From Chloroflexota bacterium (GTDB lineage Bacteria; Chloroflexota; UBA11872; VXNJ01), in the NCBI GenBank assembly GCA_026708165.1, contig JAPOVO010000305.1:1-7120 (forward strand): a DNA stretch of 7,120 nt, given 5' to 3'. A program made the position numbers and the translations under genes. How positions within the stretch are numbered: the stretch's first letter is position 1; every line of letters starts with the position of its first letter. Below the pieces are notes generated by a model. The model was not told the origin of the DNA and ran no database searches. It was given only the letters and a program-made list of their open reading frames with translations. Shown piece by piece: positions 1-5,400 of this stretch.

Positions 1-548
1 GCTGGCGGTCGGAGCTCGAAGTGAATCTCCGTATCCGGACCGCAAGGCCCACGGTCGCCCGTCGGCCCCCAGAAGTTCTCTATTCTTCCGAAAAAGCGAA
101 TGCGTTCCGCCGGTACTCCCGTCTCCTGCCAAATCTCGAACGATGCTTCGTCGCGCGGCACAATCCCCTCGCCGCCAAAGCAGGTTGTCCAGATTCGGTC
201 GGAATCGAGACCGAGCCGCTCAACAAGCAATTCCCAGGCAAACTCGATGGACTCCCGCTTGAAGTAGTCGCCGAACGCGAAGTTGCCCAGCATTTCGAAG
301 AACGTCAGATGGCTGTCGTCGCCCACCGACTCGATATCGCTCGTTCGCACGCACTTCTGCGCTGTGGCTATTCTCGGATGCGGCGCCGTCTTCTCGCCAG
401 AGTAGAACGGCTTGAACTGCTGCATACCGGCCGAAGCGAATAGAACGCTCGGATCCCCCATCGGAATCAGCGAAGAGCTCGGATACACCTCGTGCTGCTG
501 CTCCGTGAAATAGTCCAGAAAGGCTTTTCGTATTTGGTTACTGTTCAA
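1..548 (-). CDS. alaS: Alanyl-tRNA synthetase, N-terminal part (gene runs off the window edge)
   Basis: The product charges tRNA-Ala with alanine in the cytoplasm. The 182 complete codons present cover the start of the class II catalytic core. Residues 1-20 resemble the usual AlaS opening (IRKAFLDYF). Motif 1 lies near residues 26-46 (SLIPMGDPSVLF, then AGMQQFKPF). Motif 2 lies near 66-97 (KCVRTSDIES, then LTFFEMLGNFAFGDYFK). The GDRGPCGPDTEIHF stretch near 164-177 is also characteristic. These residues match the family from end to end, so identification is secure. The start is TTG at 548-546: an in-frame TAG lies six codons upstream, and no ATG or GTG lies between. The Shine-Dalgarno sequence is weak. 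The editing and C-Ala domains would lie beyond position 1. The gene follows a terminator-like hairpin at 582-618, so it probably has its own promoter in the short gap or depends on read-through. Confidence 0.96.
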   Translation of the reverse strand, partial: MNSNQIRKAFLDYFTEQQHEVYPSSSLIPMGDPSVLFASAGMQQFKPFYSGEKTAPHPRIATAQKCVRTSDIESVGDDSHLTFFEMLGNFAFGDYFKRESIEFAWELLVERLGLDSDRIWTTCFGGEGIVPRDEASFEIWQETGVPAERIRFFGRIENFWGPTGDRGPCGPDTEIHFELRPP

Positions 549-581
549 GAAATGTTCCAGCGACTAACGTTGATGCCATTG

Positions 582-618
582 AAATTAAAAAGGCCGGCGG
601 TTGATGCCCCCCGCCGGC
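582..618 (-). terminator. Rho-independent terminator after the YtxH-like gene
   Basis: On the minus strand, GCCGGCGG (618-611) pairs perfectly with CCGCCGGC (600-593) around a 10-base loop. It is followed by a cytosine (592) and a T-rich tract, TTTTTAATTT (591-582). This is a textbook intrinsic terminator, 24 bases past the stop codon of the gene at 642-860. It lies only about 34 bases before the alaS start, so it separates the small membrane-protein genes from alaS or attenuates transcription into it. Confidence 0.85.
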
Positions 619-641
619 TCGGACTTCTTGACTTCCTTCGA

Positions 642-860
642 CTAACCTGTCTCCGCGATCCCCTCTCCGCCGGCGAGATCCACCGACTTGCGGGCAGCCT
701 TGAGCGCCGCCCGGCTGCGCGCCACCACGGTATGCACGGCGGCCCGATGTAGATAGCCGTTTGACTCGCCCTGCGATACAGCCCGTTTGCTTGCCATCGC
801 CGCCCCGACGAGAATGCCCAAGACGAGCCCCATTGCGAACCTGATTGCCTTAGTAATCAT
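642..860 (-). CDS. Small YtxH-like membrane-anchored protein
   Basis: This 72-residue protein has one N-terminal hydrophobic segment (about residues 7-23, FAMGLVLGILVGAAMA) rich in Gly and Ala. A basic SKR and a short hydrophilic tail with many Ala, Arg and Lys follow. That layout, a glycine-rich transmembrane helix then a charged, probably helical tail, resembles YtxH-domain proteins. The tail is shorter than usual and lacks the typical 'FAPxSG' turn, so the family call is tentative and no function is assigned. The start is ATG at 860-858 with a strong GGAGG just upstream on the minus strand (spacing only 3 bases, shorter than ideal). The gene lies 34 bases after the small membrane gene at 895-1161, probably in the same transcript, and ends shortly before the terminator at 582-618. 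Confidence 0.7.
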   Translation of the reverse strand: MITKAIRFAMGLVLGILVGAAMASKRAVSQGESNGYLHRAAVHTVVARSRAALKAARKSVDLAGGEGIAETG

Positions 861-894
861 CAGCCTCCGCTATCACACCTCTCTTGCGAATCTA

Positions 895-1161
895 TCACGC
901 CACCAGGAGGTGGGCAATAGTAAGACCTATCGCGGCGCCGGCCAGCGCCATAAGCATCGATATGTCGCCGACTTGCACATACTCGAACCCGGCGCGCTGA
1001 GCGACTAAGTGGCCTGCGAGAAACCCTCCAACCCCGAACGGCCAGTAAACTCCGCTGCTCCGATGTCTGTGACCGACGAAAACGTAGAAAACAAAGACCG
1101 CCGCGCTACCCGCCACCAAACTCAGATAAACCCACGGCGGAATCAGATACAAGATGTCCAA
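895..1161 (-). CDS. Small multi-pass membrane protein, function unknown
   Basis: This 88-residue protein is mostly hydrophobic. Likely membrane segments lie at about residues 7-28 (PPWVYLSLVAGSAAVFVFYV), 38-54 (VYWPFGVGGFLAGHLVAQ) and 66-87 (DISMLMALAGAAIGLTIAHL). A basic HRHR loop follows the first, and a short polar segment (GFEYVQVGD) separates the last two. I do not recognise the family. The glycine-rich helices recall small transglycosylase-associated or GlsB-like proteins, but the sequence match is not good enough to claim this. The start appears to be TTG at 1161-1159: an in-frame TAG closes the frame ten codons upstream, and no ATG is available nearby. A second TTG three codons on is an alternative. 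The ribosome binding site is weak; a GGGAGG lies about 20 bases upstream, too far for a normal one. It is probably the first gene of a two-gene unit with the YtxH-like gene. Confidence 0.65.
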   Translation of the reverse strand: MDILYLIPPWVYLSLVAGSAAVFVFYVFVGHRHRSSGVYWPFGVGGFLAGHLVAQRAGFEYVQVGDISMLMALAGAAIGLTIAHLLVA

Positions 1162-1592
1162 GAGATCGTCTCTGTGGCTAGCCTCCCACTACGACGAGTT
1201 TAGGTTTGACCGCTCCTTTCGAGACCGACGCGGCCCCGGAGAACCCTTGACCGCATACGGCACAGTCGCAGCGCGATTATATAGACATAACTCTCGCACG
1301 GGCCGTATTGCCGCGATTTCCGCTGAATTATCGACCGCACATCCTGCACCAACGTGTCAATCCAATTGCACGCGGATGGGCAAATCCATTTCGGGCAAAT
1401 TGTCGTAAGCCGTTGCACGCCAGGGAAACTACCCGTGATCCGGCTGTTGCATACCTGTGATAGCCTTCGAAAGTCAGGTGTCTCTTCAGTCTTGACAGCA
1501 TCCATCGAATGCGGGGCTCGGAGAAACGTGATCGCTGTGGGAGGTGCGATCCGGGAATTACGCGGCCAGATTCGACTGCGTTCCCGGTAAGT
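1162..1592. other. Divergent intergenic region, no convincing gene
   Basis: This 431-base gap separates the minus-strand small-gene unit from the plus-strand SpoIID-family gene, so it must carry promoters in both directions. Open frames cross it on both strands, but none has a recognisable protein, a good ribosome binding site or a plausible composition. I found no tRNA-like cloverleaf. It contains two short direct repeats: TTGCACGC at 1366-1373 and 1413-1420, with GGGCAAAT at 1378-1385 and 1393-1400 nested between them. A TATAAT lies on the minus strand at 1281-1276. Confidence 0.6.
1276..1281 (-). promoter_or_regulatory. Possible -10 box for the small membrane-protein unit
   Basis: A perfect TATAAT reads on the minus strand in an AT-rich island within GC-rich DNA. 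It would give a 5' leader of roughly 110 bases before the TTG at 1161. No recognisable -35 hexamer lies at 16-19 bases spacing and there is no extended TGn, so this rests on the -10 sequence and its location alone. Confidence 0.3.
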
Positions 1593-3461
1593 ATGAGATC
1601 AGGATTACAGCTGCACAAGCTGGCCCGCTGGCTGAGTGTGCCCTACTCCAAAGCCGTTCTCGTGGCCGCGCTCATTGCCCTAGTCGCCTCTGCCGCGCCG
1701 GCCGGGGTCGGGGCCACCGAGAGTGGATCGGCCACGGACGTCTCAGTCGAGACCGCCTTCGACGACTTCGTCACGCGCCACGGCGGAACCGACGTGATCG
1801 GACCGGCACTGGGAGAAGCAACACCACTCGAATTCCAGGAGGGCGCGTACTACCGGAACCATCGCAATTTCATGCTGGAATATCGGCCGGATCTTGCCGG
1901 AACGCCTTACCAGGTCCAGCCGAGCCTGTTGGGAATCAAAGCCACCCAGCGGTATTGGTTCCCGACAATCAAACCGTTCGAGTCCGAGGAGTCCGTTGTC
2001 TACTTCCCGGAGACCGGCCACTCGCTGCGATTCGGATTTCTGGACTTCTTCCGCGCCAACGGTGGCATAAACCTCCTTGGGTACCCCATATCCGAGGAAA
2101 TCGCTCAGGACGGTGTAACGGTCCAGTACTTCCAACGAGGCGGCCTGAAATACCTGCCCAGCGATCCGGTGCCGGTCCAGCCCATGCCGTTGGGACAGGA
2201 TATGGCGCTAAAGGCAGCCAGCCCTTGGCGTGCGTCGGTCATAACAACGGCGCTTCCTGAGGTCGCTCCTCCCGGCTCTACCGCCCGGTTTCTCATTGAA
2301 ATAACAAACACCGGCACCGTTGCATGGACGCCGTCGGGCGATCAGCAATTCAACCTCTCTTACCATTGGAAGGGCGATCAGCCGCTCGACGTGAACGGCG
2401 ACTCGCTCCGGTTCCCAATCCCAAACTCCGTTGCGCCGGGAAGCGCGATCACGTTGCAGGCGGATGTTCCCGTACCCGACAAGCCCGGCCCATTCTCGAT
2501 CATTTGGGATGCCAGGATTGGTGAAAGCTGGCTATCCGATATAGGCCTTGTTAACGGCTCGGCACAGATTCGAGTCGGTCATCAGATTCCGGAGGTGCGG
2601 GTTGGGATACTAGAGCTTGGCCCCGCCAACGATGAAGACTTGCAAGCGACAATATCCGCCACCGCCGCTTTCACGATCAAGACGCTAAGCGGGACCGACA
2701 TCGCCTCCCTGGGCGCCGAAGTTCGGGTTGTAACGACATATTCGGACGGAATATACAAACTTGAAATTTCTGGACGCGATCCAATCCTTGTCACCGAACC
2801 GGTTCTATTTGCCACCGCACCCGGCGGGTTGATGATCGTCGACGAAATCCAGCCGGGAAGTCTGTACCGTGGCAGCTTCGAGTTCCGGCACTCGCCCAAG
2901 CTCGAAAGCTCGTGGCTCATCAACATCCTGCCTATGGACGACTATCTGGCCGGATTGATAGAGCAGGGCGAGTATGCCCCTTGGGAGTCCCTCAAGGCGT
3001 CCGTGATCACCTTCCGCAGCTATGCCGTGGCGGTCCAGTCGCGAATCAGGAAGAAAAACCTGGAACCGTTTGACCTGGCCTCATCCACTACCCGCACTCC
3101 CTCCTACTTCACCAGGCATCAGTTTTACGTCGGTGTCAGGCGCGACTATCAAGGTGGACGGTTGAGGGAGGCTATCGAAGAGACTCGAGGCCGGGTCATC
3201 ACTTTCGAAGGTGCGCCCATCGAAGCCGTTTACTTTTCGCAGGCGGGCGGTCGCACTTATACGTGGGCCGACACGTGGGGACCTCCCGGCAGAGCATGGG
3301 CGGTAGGTGTGGACGACCCGATCAGCGCGGGTTGGACGCAGATCGGGCATGGCGTGGGCATGCCGTTGCGGAGCGCAAACGCTCTGGCGGGCCAGGGATA
3401 CGCCGCCGAGCAAATACTGAAGAAATACTATTCAGGCGTCGAACTCGGCTACGCCTACTGA
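1593..3461 (+). CDS. Secreted multidomain protein with C-terminal SpoIID/LytB domain
   Basis: The 622-residue product is exported. A signal peptide or N-terminal anchor spans about residues 20-43 (KAVLVAALIALVASAAPAG). Residues 56-205 hold two related copies of an extracellular module: FDDFVTRHGG ... IGPALGE, then YFPETGH ... FRANGGINLLGYPISEE ... VQYFQRG. Residues 212-329 look like an Ig-type beta sandwich (FLIEITNTGTVAWTP, then PGPFSIIWDARIG), similar to NBR1-like or CARDB-like folds. About 330-622 is a SpoIID/LytB domain: DDYLAGLIEQGEYAPWESLK with a Glu at 460 where SpoIID lytic transglycosylases have their catalytic Glu, then SYAV, FSQAGGRT (about 548) and GHGVGM (585-590). SpoIID enzymes cleave peptidoglycan glycans lacking stem peptides, so a murein or surface-glycan activity is inferred. 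I chose ATG 1593 over ATG 1509 because it places a normal signal peptide at the N-terminus and removes 28 residues containing the only two cysteines. The Shine-Dalgarno is weak for both. Confidence 0.85.
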   Translation: MRSGLQLHKLARWLSVPYSKAVLVAALIALVASAAPAGVGATESGSATDVSVETAFDDFVTRHGGTDVIGPALGEATPLEFQEGAYYRNHRNFMLEYRPDLAGTPYQVQPSLLGIKATQRYWFPTIKPFESEESVVYFPETGHSLRFGFLDFFRANGGINLLGYPISEEIAQDGVTVQYFQRGGLKYLPSDPVPVQPMPLGQDMALKAASPWRASVITTALPEVAPPGSTARFLIEITNTGTVAWTPSGDQQFNLSYHWKGDQPLDVNGDSLRFPIPNSVAPGSAITLQADVPVPDKPGPFSIIWDARIGESWLSDIGLVNGSAQIRVGHQIPEVRVGILELGPANDEDLQATISATAAFTIKTLSGTDIASLGAEVRVVTTYSDGIYKLEISGRDPILVTEPVLFATAPGGLMIVDEIQPGSLYRGSFEFRHSPKLESSWLINILPMDDYLAGLIEQGEYAPWESLKASVITFRSYAVAVQSRIRKKNLEPFDLASSTTRTPSYFTRHQFYVGVRRDYQGGRLREAIEETRGRVITFEGAPIEAVYFSQAGGRTYTWADTWGPPGRAWAVGVDDPISAGWTQIGHGVGMPLRSANALAGQGYAAEQILKKYYSGVELGYAY

Positions 3462-3495
3462 GCGCTCTCTCAGCCGCGCCAAGCCCGATAGCCGA

Positions 3496-3501
3496 TATAA
3501 T
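3496..3501 (+). promoter_or_regulatory. Possible -10 box for the argF-cdaA-cdaR unit
   Basis: A perfect TATAAT lies 34 bases after the SpoIID-family stop codon and 63 bases before the argF start. Transcription would begin near 3507-3509. No good -35 hexamer is visible at 15-18 bases upstream (the DNA there is GCCGCG-like), so a separate argF promoter is plausible but not shown. Confidence 0.35.
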
Positions 3502-3504
3502 CCC

Positions 3505-3542
3505 CGTTTCCCCTCCGCTAATTCGGACGGCTCGGGGAGACG
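3505..3542 (+). promoter_or_regulatory. Hairpin in the argF leader
   Basis: CGTTTCCCC (3505-3513) can pair with GGGGAGACG (3534-3542) to form nine consecutive pairs, one of them G-U. Inside, TCCG (3514-3517) and CGGA (3524-3527) form a second small stem with a CTAATT loop. No T-tract follows, so it is not an intrinsic terminator. It ends eight bases before the argF Shine-Dalgarno and does not cover it. It could stabilise the message or be a regulator site, or it could be chance in GC-rich DNA. Confidence 0.4.
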
Positions 3543-3550
3543 CACAAACC

Positions 3551-3555
3551 GGAGG
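3551..3555 (+). promoter_or_regulatory. argF ribosome binding site
   Basis: GGAGG with nine bases to the TTG at 3565 gives near-ideal spacing and decides the argF start: no ATG or GTG in this frame suits the conserved N-terminus. It is the best placed Shine-Dalgarno in the window. Confidence 0.75.
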
Positions 3556-3564
3556 ACATCGCAA

Positions 3565-4503
3565 TTGCTTGCGGGACGCGACTTTCTGAATATCTCCGAT
3601 CTCGATGGCGTCGAGCTCGAATCGATCCTTGATGGCGCGTCGCAGCTTAAGCTCGCGCTCAAAAACGGCCACCCGCAGTACCTGCTATCCGGAAGCACGC
3701 TCGCCATGATCTTCGAGAAGCCGTCTCTCCGCACTCGTGCGACGTTCGAAGCCGGCATGACCCAGCTAGGCGGCCACGCCATCGATCTTGCTCAGGAGCA
3801 CTTGCAAATCGGTGTGCGCGAGACAATCGAAGACGTTGGCCGGAATCTCTGCCGATGGGTCGACGCCATCATGGCTAGGGTCTTCGATCATTCGATGCTC
3901 GATCGCCTTGCCGAGTCCTCAAGCGTCCCGGTCATAAACGGTCTGAGCGATCAAAGTCACCCGTGCCAGATCATTGCCGACCTGATGACCCTGCGGGAAC
4001 GTAAGGGCTCGCTCGCAGGCGTCAAGCTGGCCTACGTTGGAGACGGCAACAACGTGGCCAACTCATTGCTGGCCGCCGCACCCCGGCTGGGCTTCACAAT
4101 GGTGTGCGCTTGTCCCGGCGGCTATGAGCCGGACGGGGGCCTGCTCACCCAAGCGGGCAACAGCGGGGCCGGAGTCCTGGTCGAGGATCCCGTCGACGCC
4201 GTAACCGACGCCGATGCCGTTTACACGGACACATGGGTCAGCATGGGCCAGGAAACCGAGACAGAAGAGCGTCTTGCCCTGTTTCGACCGTATCAGGTCA
4301 ATGCCAAAGTCATGGCTGCGGCCAAGCCCGACGCGATATTTATGCACTGCCTGCCCGCGCATCGCGGACAGGAAGTGACGGATGACATTATCGACGGGCC
4401 CCAATCAGCGGTCTTCGACCAGGCCGAGAATCGGCTTCATGCCCAGAAATCGTTGTTGGTTCACCTTATCCGCGGCGGGGAAGCTTTCAACGAACTCGCC
4501 TGA
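3565..4503 (+). CDS. argF: Ornithine carbamoyltransferase
   Basis: The enzyme transfers the carbamoyl group from carbamoyl phosphate to L-ornithine, giving L-citrulline in arginine biosynthesis in the cytoplasm. At 312 residues it is the normal family length and complete. The carbamoyl-phosphate loop is FEKPSLRTR (SLRTR at residues 54-58, a common variant of STRTR). HPCQ is at 132-135. The second domain has YVGDGNNVANSL (157-168), the ornithine-binding SMG at 226-228, and the catalytic HCLP at 261-264 followed by AHRG. SMG together with HCLP favours ornithine over aspartate carbamoyltransferase. The start is TTG, supported by GGAGG nine bases upstream. The gene stands 103 bases after the SpoIID-family gene, with its own possible promoter, and 62 bases before cdaA. 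Anabolic and catabolic forms cannot be told apart from sequence alone, but no arcA or arcC lies nearby, which favours the biosynthetic role. Confidence 0.96.
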   Translation: MLAGRDFLNISDLDGVELESILDGASQLKLALKNGHPQYLLSGSTLAMIFEKPSLRTRATFEAGMTQLGGHAIDLAQEHLQIGVRETIEDVGRNLCRWVDAIMARVFDHSMLDRLAESSSVPVINGLSDQSHPCQIIADLMTLRERKGSLAGVKLAYVGDGNNVANSLLAAAPRLGFTMVCACPGGYEPDGGLLTQAGNSGAGVLVEDPVDAVTDADAVYTDTWVSMGQETETEERLALFRPYQVNAKVMAAAKPDAIFMHCLPAHRGQEVTDDIIDGPQSAVFDQAENRLHAQKSLLVHLIRGGEAFNELA

Positions 4504-4565
4504 GAAGGTACGCTGAGGTTACGGCGTTTAGGCAACGCGCCAGACGCGATTGGATTGACAGTTCT

Positions 4566-5399
4566 TTGAGCGAGCAGCTTGGCTACCTGGCCTCTCAGTT
4601 CAATTTCCTCGCATTCCTTCAGATTTTGTTCGTCGCCGTGCTGTTCCACGCCGTTCTGACTTTAATCCGTAACACCCAGGCCGACATTGTCCTCCGAGGC
4701 GCGGTGGTTATCTTTGTGTTGGTCATTGTCGTGGGGCGCGCATTCGACCTGACCCTCATTAACTGGCTGCTTGAAAACGCCCTGCCCAGCATCATCCTGG
4801 TCGTGGCGGTCATCTTCGCTCCCGAGCTCCGCCGGCTGCTGGAACGTGTCGGGCGCACGGGAGGCATGTTCGCCAATCCCTTCAGCTCCGCCGAAGACAC
4901 CGCAACCAGGGACATGGTCGCCGCGGTCTCCGGCGCTGCCGGCGCGCTCTCTCGCCGGTCGTGGGGTGGATTGATGGTTTTGGAGCGCTCAGGTGGTCTC
5001 GACGAGTTCGTCGACACTGGGACCCGCGTCGATGCCGCAATCTCCGAAGACCTGTTGATGGCAATCTTCTACCCCAACTCGGAGCTGCACGACGGTGCCG
5101 TAATCATCCTCGGAAACGTCATACTCGCTGCTGGTTGCGTTCTGCCAATTAGCGAAGCGGTTGAACCGGAGCGGCATCTTGGTACCAGGCACCGCGCCGG
5201 TCTTGGCATAACCGACGAAACTGACGCCATTGCCGTGATCGTATCCGAGGAAACAGGTTCGATTAGTCTCGCAATGAACGGGAGACTGCGCAGGGGCCTC
5301 ACCGCCGATGAGTTGCGCAGACGGTTGCAGGCCATTTTCCGCCACGGAGTTCGCGGGCCTTCTATACAGGGACTTCCCGCGTGGCTGACAAGACGATGA
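4566..5399 (+). CDS. cdaA: Membrane diadenylate cyclase (c-di-AMP synthase)
   Basis: The product joins two ATP molecules into cyclic di-AMP, a second messenger that in other bacteria controls potassium and osmolyte transport and envelope homeostasis. Three membrane helices lie at about residues 14-34, 41-58 and 65-84. A linker with the family signature APELRRLLERVGR (85-97) follows, then the DAC (DisA_N) domain. The active-site motifs are intact: DGA at 176-178 (in ELHDGAVII) and RHR at 208-210 (in LGTRHRAGLG), plus VSEETGSIS at 226-234. The 277-residue length is typical of CdaA. The start is TTG at 4566; the next in-frame ATG lies far inside the protein, and the ribosome binding site is poor, so translation may depend partly on argF. 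A TTGACA just upstream (4555-4560) has no fitting -10, so I infer co-transcription with argF. cdaR follows after one base. Confidence 0.95.
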   Translation: MSEQLGYLASQFNFLAFLQILFVAVLFHAVLTLIRNTQADIVLRGAVVIFVLVIVVGRAFDLTLINWLLENALPSIILVVAVIFAPELRRLLERVGRTGGMFANPFSSAEDTATRDMVAAVSGAAGALSRRSWGGLMVLERSGGLDEFVDTGTRVDAAISEDLLMAIFYPNSELHDGAVIILGNVILAAGCVLPISEAVEPERHLGTRHRAGLGITDETDAIAVIVSEETGSISLAMNGRLRRGLTADELRRRLQAIFRHGVRGPSIQGLPAWLTRR

Positions 5400-5400
5400 T

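Noticed and set aside
21..443. Plus-strand open frame opposite alaS
   Set aside because: The minus frame encodes unmistakable AlaS motifs; the plus frame is its shadow.
1320..1480. Possible tRNA or small RNA gene
   Set aside because: I could not fold a cloverleaf or find a T-loop GTTCGAATC-like sequence or a strong terminator, so nothing supports an RNA gene.
1492..1497. TTGACA as a -35 for the SpoIID-family gene
   Set aside because: No acceptable -10 at 15-19 bases downstream; the DNA there is GGCTCG-like.
1200..1505. Minus-strand open frame of 101 codons in the divergent intergenic region
   Set aside because: Its translation is rich in Arg, Cys and Ser with no recognisable fold or hydrophobic pattern; it looks like chance open frame in GC-rich DNA.
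1509..1592. Upstream ATG 1509 as the start of the SpoIID-family gene
   Set aside because: It would put 28 polar residues with two cysteines in front of an otherwise normal signal peptide, in a protein with no other cysteine, and it has no Shine-Dalgarno.
1544..2260. Second long plus-strand frame overlapping the SpoIID-family gene
   Set aside because: Its translation is Arg/Pro-rich with no domain, while the other frame encodes a signal peptide and recognisable modules.
4555..4560. TTGACA as a promoter for cdaA
   Set aside because: The matching -10 position falls inside the coding sequence and does not resemble TATAAT.
5396..5398. ATG overlapping the cdaA stop (ATGA) as the cdaR start
   Set aside because: It is out of frame with the YbbR protein; the TTG at 5401 is the only start codon in frame after the upstream TGA.
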